This document shows, piece by piece, positions 10,178 to 19,800 of a stretch of 64,000 nucleotides of DNA. The notes beneath the pieces are model-generated. The model ran no database searches. It had not been told where the DNA came from and was given only the letters and a program-made list of their open reading frames with translations. This stretch comes from Myroides sp. 1354 (lineage in GTDB: Bacteria; Bacteroidota; Bacteroidia; Flavobacteriales; Flavobacteriaceae), in contig NZ_JACAGN010000004.1 in assembly GCF_030324495.1 (NCBI RefSeq), forward strand, positions 1 to 64,000. The letters are read 5' to 3'. The position numbers were made by a program, and so were the translations under genes. The first letter of the stretch is position 1. Each line of letters opens with the position of its first letter.

Positions 10178-10192
10178 ATGACAAAACGTCAT
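10178..10192. promoter_or_regulatory. Possible operator palindrome upstream of ytxJ
   Basis: ATGAC and GTCAT form a perfect inverted repeat with a five-base spacer. It lies ten bases after a TATATTTG -7-like element (10161-10168) and 43 bases before the ytxJ start. The TGAC-N5-GTCA shape fits a dimeric regulator such as a Crp/Fnr protein; this is inference only. Confidence 0.3.
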
Positions 10193-10234
10193 TTATTGTA
10201 AGAAAATGATTCTTTTTAACTGAAAAAATGTCTT

Positions 10235-10576
10235 ATGAATTGGATTGAATTAACAGAAACGTCAACTTTATCGGAGTTGGTTGCAAATACGTCAACTAAA
10301 CCTTGTGTAATTTTTAAAAATAGTACCACTTGTTATATTAGCAAAATGGCCTTAAAAAATTTCGAACGCTCGTTTACGAATCCAACACAAGTAGACTGTT
10401 ATATTGTGGATGTGAAAAAGGATCGCCTAGTTTCTTTAGATATTGCCGATCGATTTCAAGTACAACATGAGTCTCCTCAATTATTGATTGTGGCTGATGG
10501 CAAAGTGGTATTTCACACTTCACATGAGGGAATTGACGGTACTGAAACAGAAAAACTACTATTGAGATTATCCTAA
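10235..10576 (+). CDS. ytxJ: Bacillithiol system redox-active protein YtxJ (monothiol bacilliredoxin-like)
   Basis: A 113-residue thioredoxin-fold protein of the YtxJ/DUF2847 family, thought to act in bacillithiol-dependent thiol exchange in the cytoplasm. The family motif is present as FKNSTTCYISKMA with Cys33. The usual Pro after the Cys is Tyr here. Cys24 is an extra cysteine nearby. PQLLIVADGKVVF near residue 87 is the cis-Pro side of the fold. It is a single gene with a terminator directly after it and clpB divergent upstream. Confidence 0.85.
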   Translation: MNWIELTETSTLSELVANTSTKPCVIFKNSTTCYISKMALKNFERSFTNPTQVDCYIVDVKKDRLVSLDIADRFQVQHESPQLLIVADGKVVFHTSHEGIDGTETEKLLLRLS

Positions 10577-10590
10577 TAATACATAAAAAA

Positions 10591-10618
10591 AGTCTACATC
10601 AACGTGTAGACTTTTTTT
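10591..10618 (+). terminator. Terminator of ytxJ
   Basis: AGTCTACA and TGTAGACT form the stem, followed by seven T residues; it starts 15 bases after the stop codon. Confidence 0.85.
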
Positions 10619-10777
10619 GATACTTTGCTTATTAATTAGGAAACAACATTTTTATGAAAATAAGCAGTGGTGGGGACTTACTGTATCTCGTATATAAAAA
10701 GTAAATAACTCAAATCTAATAGGACTTTACAATATTTATTGGGTGAATCTCCTCAATCTTTGAGGGAATGTAACACA

Positions 10778-11860
10778 CTAGCTGTTGGATATTTCTTGAC
10801 GAATGTTACTTGTGGGGTATAGTTCCAAACAGTAGGCAATAAAGTACTCAACAAGAGCTGTATTCTTTTGTTTGGCATAGTAAGAAATGATGTATTTTAA
10901 ATAAGCTTCATTCGGTTGAAAATCAAAGTGTAAGGATTTACTTAGCTTATCGTAAGTCGAGCGTACTAAGTCTGGATTTTGTTGAATTGTCTTGAAATTC
11001 AATGGATACTCCTCAAAAATATAACGCAACCCATCCAGGTTTCCTTTCATGGGAATGCTACCGTGATTTTCACCTTCGTATTGTTGAAAGCGATAATTTA
11101 AATTTTTTGAAATATGTTGAGTGAGATAGGTGTTAAATGATTGAATCGCACTGAAATGATCTTCTAAATGCCCTTTATTCTCGCTATTGCCAACTTGAGT
11201 TAGGAAGAGTTTTCGATGTAGAAAATCTTTATTTGGTTGAGCTTGATACGATTTTAGGATATAAGTATCATCCCACCAAATACTTGGGTCATGCACAATA
11301 TAGGCTTGAAACATCGCAGTATAGTTCAATAAATTATTTAAAGCTGTAATCCCTCCAAAGGAATGTCCAATGAGAATAGCATAGTCGTTGGCTCTAAACG
11401 ATTGATGCACAAATGGTTTTACTTCTTGTTCTAAGAATTGAAAAAAAGTGTCATTCCCACCAGATTCTCCTTTTATTTTCGCTTTTTGTTCCGCTGTCAT
11501 GACCTTTTCATTACGCGTGGTGGGAGTTAAGTCTCTCGTGCGATTGGTATTGACAATACCTACGACTATCATCTCAGGAATAGCAGGATAAGGGTATTTG
11601 GACAGTTTTTCAATATAAGCCGTTAGATAATGGAAGTTACTTTCGCTATCCAAGAGGTAAATAACAGGATAGTATTGTGGTGTTAAACTACTATCAGTAT
11701 AGGTGTTAGGTAGGTAGATTTGAATTTTTCGCTCTTCATTTAAAAGAGTAGAAGAAATGGTATACTCTTGACCAATAGTAATAGGAGTTTGCGCTGATAG
11801 AAAAGGGGTAGAGAGTAAAAAGATAAGTAGCCCTAAAAAACGCAGGAACGATAGTTTCAT
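10778..11860 (-). CDS. Secreted alpha/beta-hydrolase, putative esterase family (Fes/EsterA-like)
   Basis: A 360-residue exported hydrolase. The signal peptide is hydrophobic residues 5-21, ending FLSAQ. The serine nucleophile elbow is GHSFGG (about residue 165), preceded by VIYLLDSESNF and VGIVNTNRTRDLTPT, the typical start of putative esterases such as siderophore esterases and esterase D-like proteins. A likely catalytic His is in ENHGSIP near residue 265. A helical tail of about 80 residues follows. The substrate cannot be told from the sequence. It is a single gene; the next gene upstream on the same strand is 72 bases away. Confidence 0.8.
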   Translation of the reverse strand: MKLSFLRFLGLLIFLLSTPFLSAQTPITIGQEYTISSTLLNEERKIQIYLPNTYTDSSLTPQYYPVIYLLDSESNFHYLTAYIEKLSKYPYPAIPEMIVVGIVNTNRTRDLTPTTRNEKVMTAEQKAKIKGESGGNDTFFQFLEQEVKPFVHQSFRANDYAILIGHSFGGITALNNLLNYTAMFQAYIVHDPSIWWDDTYILKSYQAQPNKDFLHRKLFLTQVGNSENKGHLEDHFSAIQSFNTYLTQHISKNLNYRFQQYEGENHGSIPMKGNLDGLRYIFEEYPLNFKTIQQNPDLVRSTYDKLSKSLHFDFQPNEAYLKYIISYYAKQKNTALVEYFIAYCLELYPTSNIRQEISNS

Positions 11861-11932
11861 TCTTTTTTTAATTTGTTTTAAAAGGCAAAGATAATTGTTT
11901 ATATTTATTCTAAATAAATAAAAATATAAATT

Positions 11933-12397
11933 CTAATCCAAACGATAGCGCATTGTTGTGTGCACAATTTCAAATTCTTGTTCGAGATAGAGTTGTAATG
12001 CTTTTGAATTTTGTTTTAGTACGAGTAGTTCAATATAGTCGACTTGTTTGAGTTTGGCCCAATCTTTTACCGCTTGAATAAGTTGTTTACCAATACCTCG
12101 ATTGCGATAGGTTTCTTCTACATAAAGGTCTGCAAAGTTGAGATAACGATGAGGCACAAAGCACTCATAGGGAAGTGTTTGTTCAATAAAAAGTGAGGTC
12201 ATGCCAATAATATGGTTTTGATCTAAGGCGAGAATGAACTCGCAATTATCATCTTCAATGGTTTCCTGTAAAAAGGATAGGTCAGGGAGATCTGCTTTGA
12301 AGGAATAGGGTTGGTGACGTTGTAAATCAGCAAATTGTTTTTGATACAACAGCTGAAGATCTTCTATATCTGCTAGAATTGCGGGACGAATAATCAT
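11933..12397 (-). CDS. GNAT family N-acetyltransferase
   Basis: A 154-residue GCN5-related acetyltransferase that transfers an acetyl group from acetyl-CoA to an unknown amine. It begins IIRPAILADIEDL and has the acetyl-CoA pyrophosphate loop YVEETYRNRGIGKQL (about residues 102-116) and a C-terminal AKLKQVDYIELLVLKQN strand-helix. Single-domain length is typical. It lies between the esterase (same strand) and the ABC exporter (divergent). Confidence 0.88.
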   Translation of the reverse strand: MIIRPAILADIEDLQLLYQKQFADLQRHQPYSFKADLPDLSFLQETIEDDNCEFILALDQNHIIGMTSLFIEQTLPYECFVPHRYLNFADLYVEETYRNRGIGKQLIQAVKDWAKLKQVDYIELLVLKQNSKALQLYLEQEFEIVHTTMRYRLD

Positions 12398-12496
12398 TTT
12401 ATTTATTTTGTTTAAATGTACAGTAAAAATTAGAAAACAGCAGAAACTCCTACTGATTTATTGACGCAAGTCAAGAAAAAACAAACAGGAGAATGA

Positions 12497-12504
12497 TACC
12501 TTTG
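12497..12504 (+). promoter_or_regulatory. -7 element (TACCTTTG) directly before the ABC transporter start
   Basis: A perfect TAnnTTTG match whose last base is only four bases before the ATG at 12509. If used, the message would be leaderless or nearly so. No TTG lies at the usual distance upstream, so this remains uncertain. Confidence 0.35.
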
Positions 12505-12508
12505 TCTC

Positions 12509-14284
12509 ATGAATTTATATACCATATTAAAAAAAATAAAACCCTTTATACAGCCATATAGAGGATTAGTTATAGGAACGTTAGTATTAACAGCGATAGG
12601 CTCTATTGCCGTTCAGGTTAATGCTTTAGTACTGCGCTATTTGGTTGATGCCTTAACTGCAGTAGTAAACAAAGAACAAACACTACATTGGGGATTTCAG
12701 GTACTCTTGTGGAGTAGTGTCATTCTAATTGTCAAAGAAGTTGCCTTTAGCTGTGTACAATTCGGACAGCGTTATTTTGGAGAAAAACTGCGTATTTATA
12801 CGTCCAGAGATATTTCTCAGTTGGTCGTAGAGCGCATTTTGACTTTTAAAATGGCTTTCTATACCTCAGAAGAAAATGACAGTGGGAAATTGCAAACGCG
12901 TATTGATCAGGGTATTAGTAGTATCACGCGTTTAGTTCAAAATTTCTTCATTGATATTTTACCGCTATTTGCCAATGCTTTTGTGGCTTTATTCTTTATT
13001 TATTCGGCTAATGTCTATATCGGCTTAGTGAGTACAGCGATGATTCCGCTATATTTCTATGTTAGCCAGAAACAAGCTAAAAAACTGAAGGGATTCAGAA
13101 GAAAAATGCGAAGTTATCGCGAGAACAAAAACAATGGAATTATTTCGTTAATTAACTCTATCACAGTGATTAAATCCTTTGTACGTGAACCTTTAGAGTC
13201 AAAAAAACACGAGGAAATCCAATACGATCTGACCGAAAATCAGTTGTATACGCGAAAAATGAGTTTTGTGTTTGATTCAGTAAAGAGTTTTATTGAGCAA
13301 TTTGGTCTCGTGGTAATTATTCTTTTGACTACTTACTTTGTGTTAGAAGGACAGATGAGCGTAGGGATGATTATGTTTCACGTTTTGCTTTTCAATAACG
13401 TTACAGCGCCAATTCGCCAATTGCACCGTATCTATGATGATGTTAACGATGCAATGATTTACTCCGAAAGCTTCTTTGAAATTCTAGAAGCCAAAGAAGA
13501 GGAAGCATCAGGAAGCTATATTCCAACTAAAATAGAAGGTCGTATTGAATTGAAAAATGTATCTTTTAATTATCCCAATGGAACCAAAGCTTTGAAAGAA
13601 GTTTCTATGCTGATTGAACCCAATAAAACGACGGCTTTAGTGGGATTGAGTGGAGCGGGTAAAAGTACCGTTATCAATTTGTTGGATAAGTTTTATGAAC
13701 CCAATCAAGGGCAAATTCTATTAGATGGAATCGATTTAAAAGAGTATGATACCAAAGAATTGCGTAAACACATCGGTTTAGTACTTCAAAAGAACCATAT
13801 TTTTCAAGGGAGTATAGCAGAAAATATTCGCTATGGAGATGAAAATGCTACGTTAGAGCAAGTGATTGAAGCAGCTAAAAAAGCCTATATACACGAGCAA
13901 ATTATGGATTTACCTCAAGGCTATGAAGCAGATGCTCGACTACTGTCCGGAGGGCAACAGCAGCGTATTGCTATTGCGCGTTTATTTTTAAAAGATCCGG
14001 CAATTATTTTCTTGGACGAACCAACGGCGAGTTTAGATGCCATTGCTACGGAACAAATTAAGCGCAGCTTGGATGCAATCAAAGAAAATAGAACAGTTAT
14101 TATTGTTTCCCACAGTATTTCACAAATTATCGATGCCCATCATATTGTTGTGATGGAAAAAGGACAAGTAGTAGAAAGTGGGGTGCATGAAGCATTATAT
14201 GAAAATAAATCGACGTATTACGATATATTCTCCGCTATGGCTAATAGTTTGAATCTTGAAAAAATCTCTCAAACACTGAGTTAG
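12509..14284 (+). CDS. ABC transporter, fused permease and ATPase (exporter type)
   Basis: A 591-residue half-transporter of the MsbA/multidrug exporter class. Residues 1-320 hold six membrane helices (ABC type 1 transmembrane domain). The nucleotide-binding domain has Walker A GLSGAGKST near 383, the Q-loop in GLVLQKNHIFQGSIAENIRYG, signature LSGGQQQRIAIAR near 480, Walker B IIFLDEPTASLD and the H-loop in VSHSISQI. It works as a dimer in the inner membrane; the substrate is unknown. A terminator lies about 50 bases downstream. Confidence 0.92.
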   Translation: MNLYTILKKIKPFIQPYRGLVIGTLVLTAIGSIAVQVNALVLRYLVDALTAVVNKEQTLHWGFQVLLWSSVILIVKEVAFSCVQFGQRYFGEKLRIYTSRDISQLVVERILTFKMAFYTSEENDSGKLQTRIDQGISSITRLVQNFFIDILPLFANAFVALFFIYSANVYIGLVSTAMIPLYFYVSQKQAKKLKGFRRKMRSYRENKNNGIISLINSITVIKSFVREPLESKKHEEIQYDLTENQLYTRKMSFVFDSVKSFIEQFGLVVIILLTTYFVLEGQMSVGMIMFHVLLFNNVTAPIRQLHRIYDDVNDAMIYSESFFEILEAKEEEASGSYIPTKIEGRIELKNVSFNYPNGTKALKEVSMLIEPNKTTALVGLSGAGKSTVINLLDKFYEPNQGQILLDGIDLKEYDTKELRKHIGLVLQKNHIFQGSIAENIRYGDENATLEQVIEAAKKAYIHEQIMDLPQGYEADARLLSGGQQQRIAIARLFLKDPAIIFLDEPTASLDAIATEQIKRSLDAIKENRTVIIVSHSISQIIDAHHIVVMEKGQVVESGVHEALYENKSTYYDIFSAMANSLNLEKISQTLS

Positions 14285-14312
14285 TTAACGGGTTATCAGT
14301 TAACGGTTTACT
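14284..14312. repeat. Degenerate heptanucleotide repeat next to the ABC transporter terminator
   Basis: GTTAACG, then one extra G, then GTTATCA, GTTAACG, GTTTACT. Together with the terminator that follows, it is a composite also found in reverse at 7404-7486. A shorter relic, GTTAACG, is at 14414-14420. Confidence 0.6.
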
Positions 14313-14331
14313 GAAAATAATCGGATATAAG

Positions 14332-14364
14332 AAAAGCTAATCCTTTGTAGGGTTAGCTTTTTTT
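14332..14364 (+). terminator. Terminator of the ABC transporter gene
   Basis: AAAGCTAA and TTAGCTTT form the stem around the TCCTTTGTAGGG loop, followed by a T-run. The loop is identical to that of the clpB terminator. Confidence 0.8.
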
Positions 14365-14443
14365 GTTTGTTGTCCAGTGTTTGTTGAATATGAAACATTC
14401 TTAAATACGGTAACAGTTAACGGATTATAAATAGTTCGTTTTG

Positions 14444-14492
14444 GGTGAGTCCATTAAAAGCTTGTTTTTAATAGAGGTACTATGGACTCACC
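14444..14492. repeat. Nested inverted repeat in an intergenic gap
   Basis: GGTGAGTCCAT (14444-14454) and ATGGACTCACC (14482-14492) are perfect complements 27 bases apart. Inside, ATTAAAA and TTTTAAT pair again, so the whole could fold as a long hairpin or cruciform. It has no T-run and is 200 bases upstream of the DUF2798 gene. Confidence 0.65.
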
Positions 14493-14499
14493 ATGAAGG

Positions 14500-14692
14500 T
14501 ACACTTGACTCATAGTAAAGATGACTACAATAAAGATTAACTGAGATTAGTTCCTGTTGTGATTGGTTGGCTGTAGTTGTTCATCGACAACCAACAAACA
14601 ACAACCAACAAACAACTCACTCTTTTTTGACCTATATCAATGTTTTTCGATCTAGATAAGCTGAATTTTGTCTCAGTAAAAAAACATAAAAT
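14500..14692. other. Gap upstream of DUF2798-ribB; AAC-rich tract
   Basis: No coding signal was seen. It contains an AACAACCAACAAACAAC-like tract (14598-14622). Any regulatory element for the downstream cluster would lie here, but I see no FMN riboswitch pattern. Confidence 0.4.
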
Positions 14693-14914
14693 ATGAATAG
14701 TAAATATTACAAGTACGTCAACACTTTATTTGTGGTAATCCCGATGACCTTAATTATGGCCTTTGTTGGATTGATTAGAAATTACGGTTTTCAAGAAGGA
14801 TGGTTCTTTTTGTTTTTGAAAGCGTGGAGTGTGATGCTTCCCGTAGCCTATGCTTCTGCTTTCCTTATTATTCCAAGAGCAAGAAAATACGCAGAACAAT
14901 TAATTAAAAAATAA
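14693..14914 (+). CDS. DUF2798 domain-containing small membrane protein
   Basis: A 73-residue protein with two predicted membrane helices (about 10-28 and 41-61). The [16 protein letters not shown] and [16 protein letters not shown] segments fit the DUF2798 family, whose function is unknown. The start codon follows AAAAAACATAAAAT. It ends two bases before the ribB start, so the two are co-transcribed. Confidence 0.8.
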   Translation: MNSKYYKYVNTLFVVIPMTLIMAFVGLIRNYGFQEGWFFLFLKAWSVMLPVAYASAFLIIPRARKYAEQLIKK

Positions 14915-14915
14915 A

Positions 14916-15563
14916 ATGGAAGATAAATTACAAGAATTTGGAAAAAGCAGTCAAGAACGAGTAGAGCGAGCATTGAGTTTTCTAAAAGTAGGTAAAGGAG
15001 TTTTGTTGTTGGACGATAACGACAGAGAAAATGAAGCCGATGTGATTTTCTCTGCTCATTTGATGTCAGAACAAGACATGGCTTTATTGATTCGCTATTG
15101 TAGTGGTGTGATTTGCCTGTGTTTAACCAATGAAAAAGCAGATCATTTAGCTTTACCTTATATGGTAACAGAGAATACCAGTCAATTTCAAACCCCTTTT
15201 ACCATAACGATTGAAGCAGCCAAAGGAGTTACAACAGGATTATCTGCAGCGGATCGTCTGACTACCGTTCGTGCAGCGAGCAATAAAAATGCTCTAGCAA
15301 CAGATTTGTCAAGACCAGGTCATATTTTTCCGTTACGCGCTAAAAATGGAGGTGTTTTGGAGCGAAACGGACATACAGAAGGTAGTGTAGATTTGATGAA
15401 ATTAGCAGGTTTACCACCAGAAGCTGTTTTATGTGAATTGATGAATGACGATGGAACCATGGCGCGACTGCCAGAAGCGATTGACTTCGCTTTGGAACAC
15501 AAAATGACGGTGTTAACAATCGCAGATGTGGTGTATTATCGTACATTTGTTAGTGAAAAATAA
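14916..15563 (+). CDS. ribB: 3,4-dihydroxy-2-butanone-4-phosphate synthase
   Basis: Converts ribulose 5-phosphate to 3,4-dihydroxy-2-butanone 4-phosphate and formate in riboflavin biosynthesis. The 215-residue stand-alone enzyme has the catalytic acid loop [10 protein letters not shown] (about 32-41), RPGHIFPL (about 130) and HTEGSVDLM (about 149). No RibA (GTP cyclohydrolase II) domain is attached. Its place between a DUF2798 membrane protein and a Crp/Fnr regulator, two and five bases apart, points to one transcript. This may be a second, regulated copy besides a main riboflavin operon elsewhere; that is inference. Confidence 0.95.
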   Translation: MEDKLQEFGKSSQERVERALSFLKVGKGVLLLDDNDRENEADVIFSAHLMSEQDMALLIRYCSGVICLCLTNEKADHLALPYMVTENTSQFQTPFTITIEAAKGVTTGLSAADRLTTVRAASNKNALATDLSRPGHIFPLRAKNGGVLERNGHTEGSVDLMKLAGLPPEAVLCELMNDDGTMARLPEAIDFALEHKMTVLTIADVVYYRTFVSEK

Positions 15564-15568
15564 GTGCA

Positions 15569-16132
15569 ATGAAACAATTAATAGCCTATATTCAAGATCG
15601 AATTGACGTTACGGAAGCAGAGTTGGATCTAATCCTTTCATTTTTTAAATATGAAAAACTCAAGAAAGGCGCTCAGTTGAATGCGGGAATCGGACAAACC
15701 CAAAAGTTATATTTTGTTTGTCAGGGGTGCTTGCGCATTTTCTATATCAACGAAGCAGGTCAAGATACTACGCGTTTCTTTGCCTTTGAAAATCAATTCG
15801 CTACTACTTTAGTTAGTTTTATTCAAGGAAATAGCGCTGAAGAATATATGCAAGCACTAGAAGAAAGTGAAGTTTATGTAATTACACATCACCATTTTTA
15901 CGAATTGTTAGAAGCGGTTCCTCAATGGGAAAAATTCTATAGAAAATACCTGGAATTTGCTTATATCAATAATACAAGTAGGTTATTTGCGATGGTGACC
16001 ATGGATGCAGTTACCAGATATCAAGATTTGTTATATCAAAGCCCCCAAATCGTAAGGCGATTACCGAATAAAATTGTCGCTTCTTATTTGGGTGTTTCCC
16101 AAGAGACCTTGAGTCGAATTAAAGCAAAATAA
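15569..16132 (+). CDS. Crp/Fnr family transcriptional regulator
   Basis: A 187-residue regulator. Residues 10-125 form the cyclic-nucleotide-binding-like beta-roll (LYFVCQGCLRIFYIN, FFAFENQFATTLVSF). The C-terminal winged helix is short and ends in the recognition helix KIVASYLGVSQETLSRIKAK. No Fnr-type cysteine cluster is visible. It is the last gene of the DUF2798-ribB cluster, five bases after ribB, so it probably regulates this cluster or a linked stress response; the effector is unknown. Confidence 0.9.
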   Translation: MKQLIAYIQDRIDVTEAELDLILSFFKYEKLKKGAQLNAGIGQTQKLYFVCQGCLRIFYINEAGQDTTRFFAFENQFATTLVSFIQGNSAEEYMQALEESEVYVITHHHFYELLEAVPQWEKFYRKYLEFAYINNTSRLFAMVTMDAVTRYQDLLYQSPQIVRRLPNKIVASYLGVSQETLSRIKAK

Positions 16133-16154
16133 TTATTTTATACATTTAATTTCC

Positions 16155-16193
16155 AAGCTTACCATTGAGTCATCAGTGGTAAGCTTTTTTTTT
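16155..16193 (+). terminator. Terminator of the DUF2798-ribB-Crp cluster
   Basis: AAGCTTACCA and TGGTAAGCTT form a 10-bp stem followed by nine or so T residues, 22 bases after the stop codon. Confidence 0.88.
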
Positions 16194-16874
16194 ATTCTCA
16201 TTAAAAATATTGAAATAAAAAAATAAGCGCAAATAGCGAACTATTTTGAGAATTTTTTAAAAAAAGAGAATCAAAACTTTACAATTCCCATAAAGTACAG
16301 TTATTTATTTTAATTGTTAAAATTTACATTTTTTTAAAACTTTAAATGATAATAATTTCTTAAACTATTTTATGTAAAATATAAGATAAATCCTTTATAT
16401 TTATTCCAATATTTTTAATATATGATATTTCTTTATTAAAAATAGCTGTATTATGTTTTTTATTTTAAAATTATATTCATTTTTCGTATGCTTTGTTTTT
16501 TAAGTTTTAAATGGAGTTATCTTGTGTAATTATGAAAAAATATAGAATGTAAGAAAAAAGAATATTTGTTAAAATAATAGTACGTGAATTAAAATAAATG
16601 ATTTAAAATTTAACTAACAATCGCATATTGTAAAAATGGTGGTTTAGGATTTTTTTAAATAGAAAACTTTTATTTCAGTATAAAATGAAAATTATTGATT
16701 TTGAGTAAATTAAAAAAAGTAGAAGTACTTCTGAATTAAAAAAAAATAACATAAAATTTAAAAAGTATCTCATTTGGTATAATATTTGATTAATGTAATT
16801 ATATTAGAAATAAAACAGCTTTTTAGTTGTTTTATTTCTGAAAATATATACATAATTGAAATAAATGGTAGTTT
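16194..16874 (+). other. Very AT-rich leader region of the adhesin gene
   Basis: About 680 bases with almost no GC-rich stretch and no credible ORF on either strand. Long A/T-rich gaps of this kind often precede surface protein genes. It ends with the inverted repeat at 16806-16839. No clear TAnnTTTG promoter could be chosen with confidence. Confidence 0.5.
16806..16839 (+). promoter_or_regulatory. 12-bp perfect inverted repeat in the adhesin leader
   Basis: AGAAATAAAACA (16806-16817) and TGTTTTATTTCT (16828-16839) flank a ten-base loop, 35 bases upstream of the adhesin ATG. It could be an operator or an mRNA hairpin controlling the adhesin. There is no T-run long enough for a terminator. 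Confidence 0.45.
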
Positions 16875-19800
16875 ATGAAAAAAAATGTACTTTCAGTTGC
16901 GTTGTTGATGATGTCTGGTTTTACCTTCGCACAAGTAGGAATTGGAACAGCCAATCCAAATCCAGCTTCACTTTTGGATATTGAAGCAAAGCAAGGTAAT
17001 TTTAAAGGTGTACTTATTCCGAGAATTCCTCTTATCTCTTTAGAGAATAATACGAATATGAATGGAGGAAAAACACCAAATAGCTTACTCGTTTTTAATA
17101 CTACAAATACGGATGATTTAAAACCAGGTTATTACTATTGGTTTGAGAATCGTTGGGTTCGTCTAATCACTTCTACAGATGATTTTTTGAAAGATGTTGG
17201 GAAAAATGAAGAATTAGCAGTTAATCCTGTTGATGAAACGCTATTCTTACGCGATTCTAAAAATAATATAGTATCCGTGCCTTTGGCTGATGTCAATATC
17301 TTGACGACACTCGAATCTCATGGACAAGGAAAATATACGTATACTTCAGAAGATCAAACGCAAACAAGTATTGATGTTCCTGCAGATGTAATTCAGAATA
17401 TCACTGCAATTCTGCAGAATGAAACGGTTATCAATGAGATTGTCCAAGCCATAACATTACATGCGAAAAGTATTAGTGGAGATGATATCATTGAAGTAAA
17501 TGGTGGTGAAAAAGCGGTTTTAACTCAAACAACGTTAAAAGTAAAAGATAGTAGTATTACCACAGCCAAAATTAAACCAGGAAGTATCAAGCAATTATTA
17601 GTAACTGATGCTACTGGAGAAGTGAAGTGGGTTGCTGTAACAGATGACATTATCAAAGAAGCGGTACGTGCCAATGAGCGCATAACGGTTTTAGAAGATA
17701 ATCAAAATGGAACATTCTCTTATTATAATGAAAATGCTATTGACCCTCAAACGGGAGTACCTATTCGCGATCGTGGAATCGTATTTGATGCCAATACGTT
17801 GAGAATTAAAGAAAGAGAAGGAATTGCAGAACGTGGTATTTACGATTTTTACGATGGAATGACTTCACTTGAAAATCCATTGATGACCATTAGTACGCGC
17901 GCAAATTCTATTTTTATAGACAACAGCAGTACCATTATTGAAGGAGATAACCTACAAAGTGTTATTGAAAATATCATCAATAAAATAGAGCTTGCTCAAA
18001 CTAGACCTTCTCCTTTAACTGGGGATGGAATTTTAGTTAATGGAAATGCAAGTTTGGCTGGAGCTGTACTGAAAGATGTTCTGTTGACCATAGCTGATGG
18101 AGCAATTTCAGAACGCAAATTAGCTAATAATGCAGTTACAACTTATAAAATCAACGATAAAGCCGTTACTGCAGCTAAAATTGCACCAGGTTCGGATAAA
18201 CATTTGTTGGTAACGAAAAATAATGAAGTACAGTGGATTCCAGTTACAGATGACATCATGAAGGAGATTGTTACGAAAAATGAAACCATTACGATTTTAG
18301 ATCCTTCAGCCAACAATGGAACCTTTGTATACTATAACGAAGCTGATTTTGATGCAACAGGTACATTGATAGGACAGGGTGTATTGTTTGATGCTAATAC
18401 GTTGACCATTGAAGATAATGGACAAGGGAAATATATTTTCCGTGATCAAAAAACGCAAACAGGAGCTCCTTTAGCGGAAATTGATATTGTGGGAACTGTA
18501 ATTGAAAATATTACTGAAATCCTAGATAATCAAACTGTTGTTCAAGAAATTTATGAAAAAATTGCAGCTGAAGGAAAAGCATTAACCAATGAAGATGCTT
18601 CTATTTTAGTTGAAGGCGGTGATGCGGCAGTGTTGCATGCAACCAAGATATCAGTTGCTAATCAGGGAATTACACCAACTAAAATAGCCCCTGGAGGAGA
18701 TAAATATATTTTAGTTACAAAAAATGGACAAGTAGAATGGGTACCAGCTACGGACCTAATTATCAAAGAAATTGTTGATCAGCATGAGAAGATTACGGTA
18801 TTAACAGTAGATCAAAACCGTGGTACTTTTGTGTATTATAACGAAGAAAATGTAGATAGTAATGGTCAAATTACTGGTGCTGGGGTTGCCTTTGATGCCA
18901 ATACATTGACTATCGGGGATAATGGTTCTGGGCAATACGTATTTCGAGATGGAAATACTAGAACTGGAGCCGCGTTAGCTGAAATTGATATTTTAGGTAC
19001 TGTAATTGAAAATATTACAGAAATCTTAAGTAAAGAAGAAGTTCGAGAAGAGATTTTTGAGACTGTAGCGGCTCAAGGTAAAGATGTGATGTCTACGAAT
19101 GGTTCTATTGCCATTGTGGGTGGTGAAAAAGCGGCACTAAAAGAGATGCAATTGACAATTGCTCCTGATGGAGTAACAACAATTACAATTGCTGCTGCGG
19201 CTGTAACCACAGATAAAATTGCTCCAGGAGCGAAAAAAGGACAGTTGTTAGTAACCAATGAAAATAGAGAAGTGCAATGGATGGATGCCTCTGATCCCGT
19301 AATCAAAGAGATCTTAAAAGGCAATCAAGCAGTGACCTATGTGGAAGATAATCAAGATGGAACATTTACGTACTTCAATGAAGCTTGTTTCGATAAAGAT
19401 GGAAATTTAGTTTATCCAGAACATGCTATTACTTTTAATGCAAATACGCTACGAGTAGAAGAAGTGGCTGATAATCAAGGAAATGGAACGGGTGTGTTTC
19501 AGTTTTTTGATAAATCAAGTGATACTGATCCAATTAGTACAATTAATGTTACCGCTAGTGTAATTAGCAATATCGATCAAATTCTGCAAGACGTTCACGT
19601 TCAAAACTCCATTTATACTACGGTAGCAAACAAAGGAAAGTTACTACAAAGTACAGATGCTTCGTTAGCTATTACGGGAGGTGAAAAAGCAGTATTGGAA
19701 GGGGTTACTATTAATATTAAAGAGGAAGGAGTTCAAACCCAACACCTAGCGGATACTTCTGTTACAACGGCTAAGATTAATTCTGAAAGCGCTTTGAAAG

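Noticed and set aside
14500..14692. FMN riboswitch upstream of ribB
   Set aside because: None of the conserved RFN-element sequence blocks could be found.
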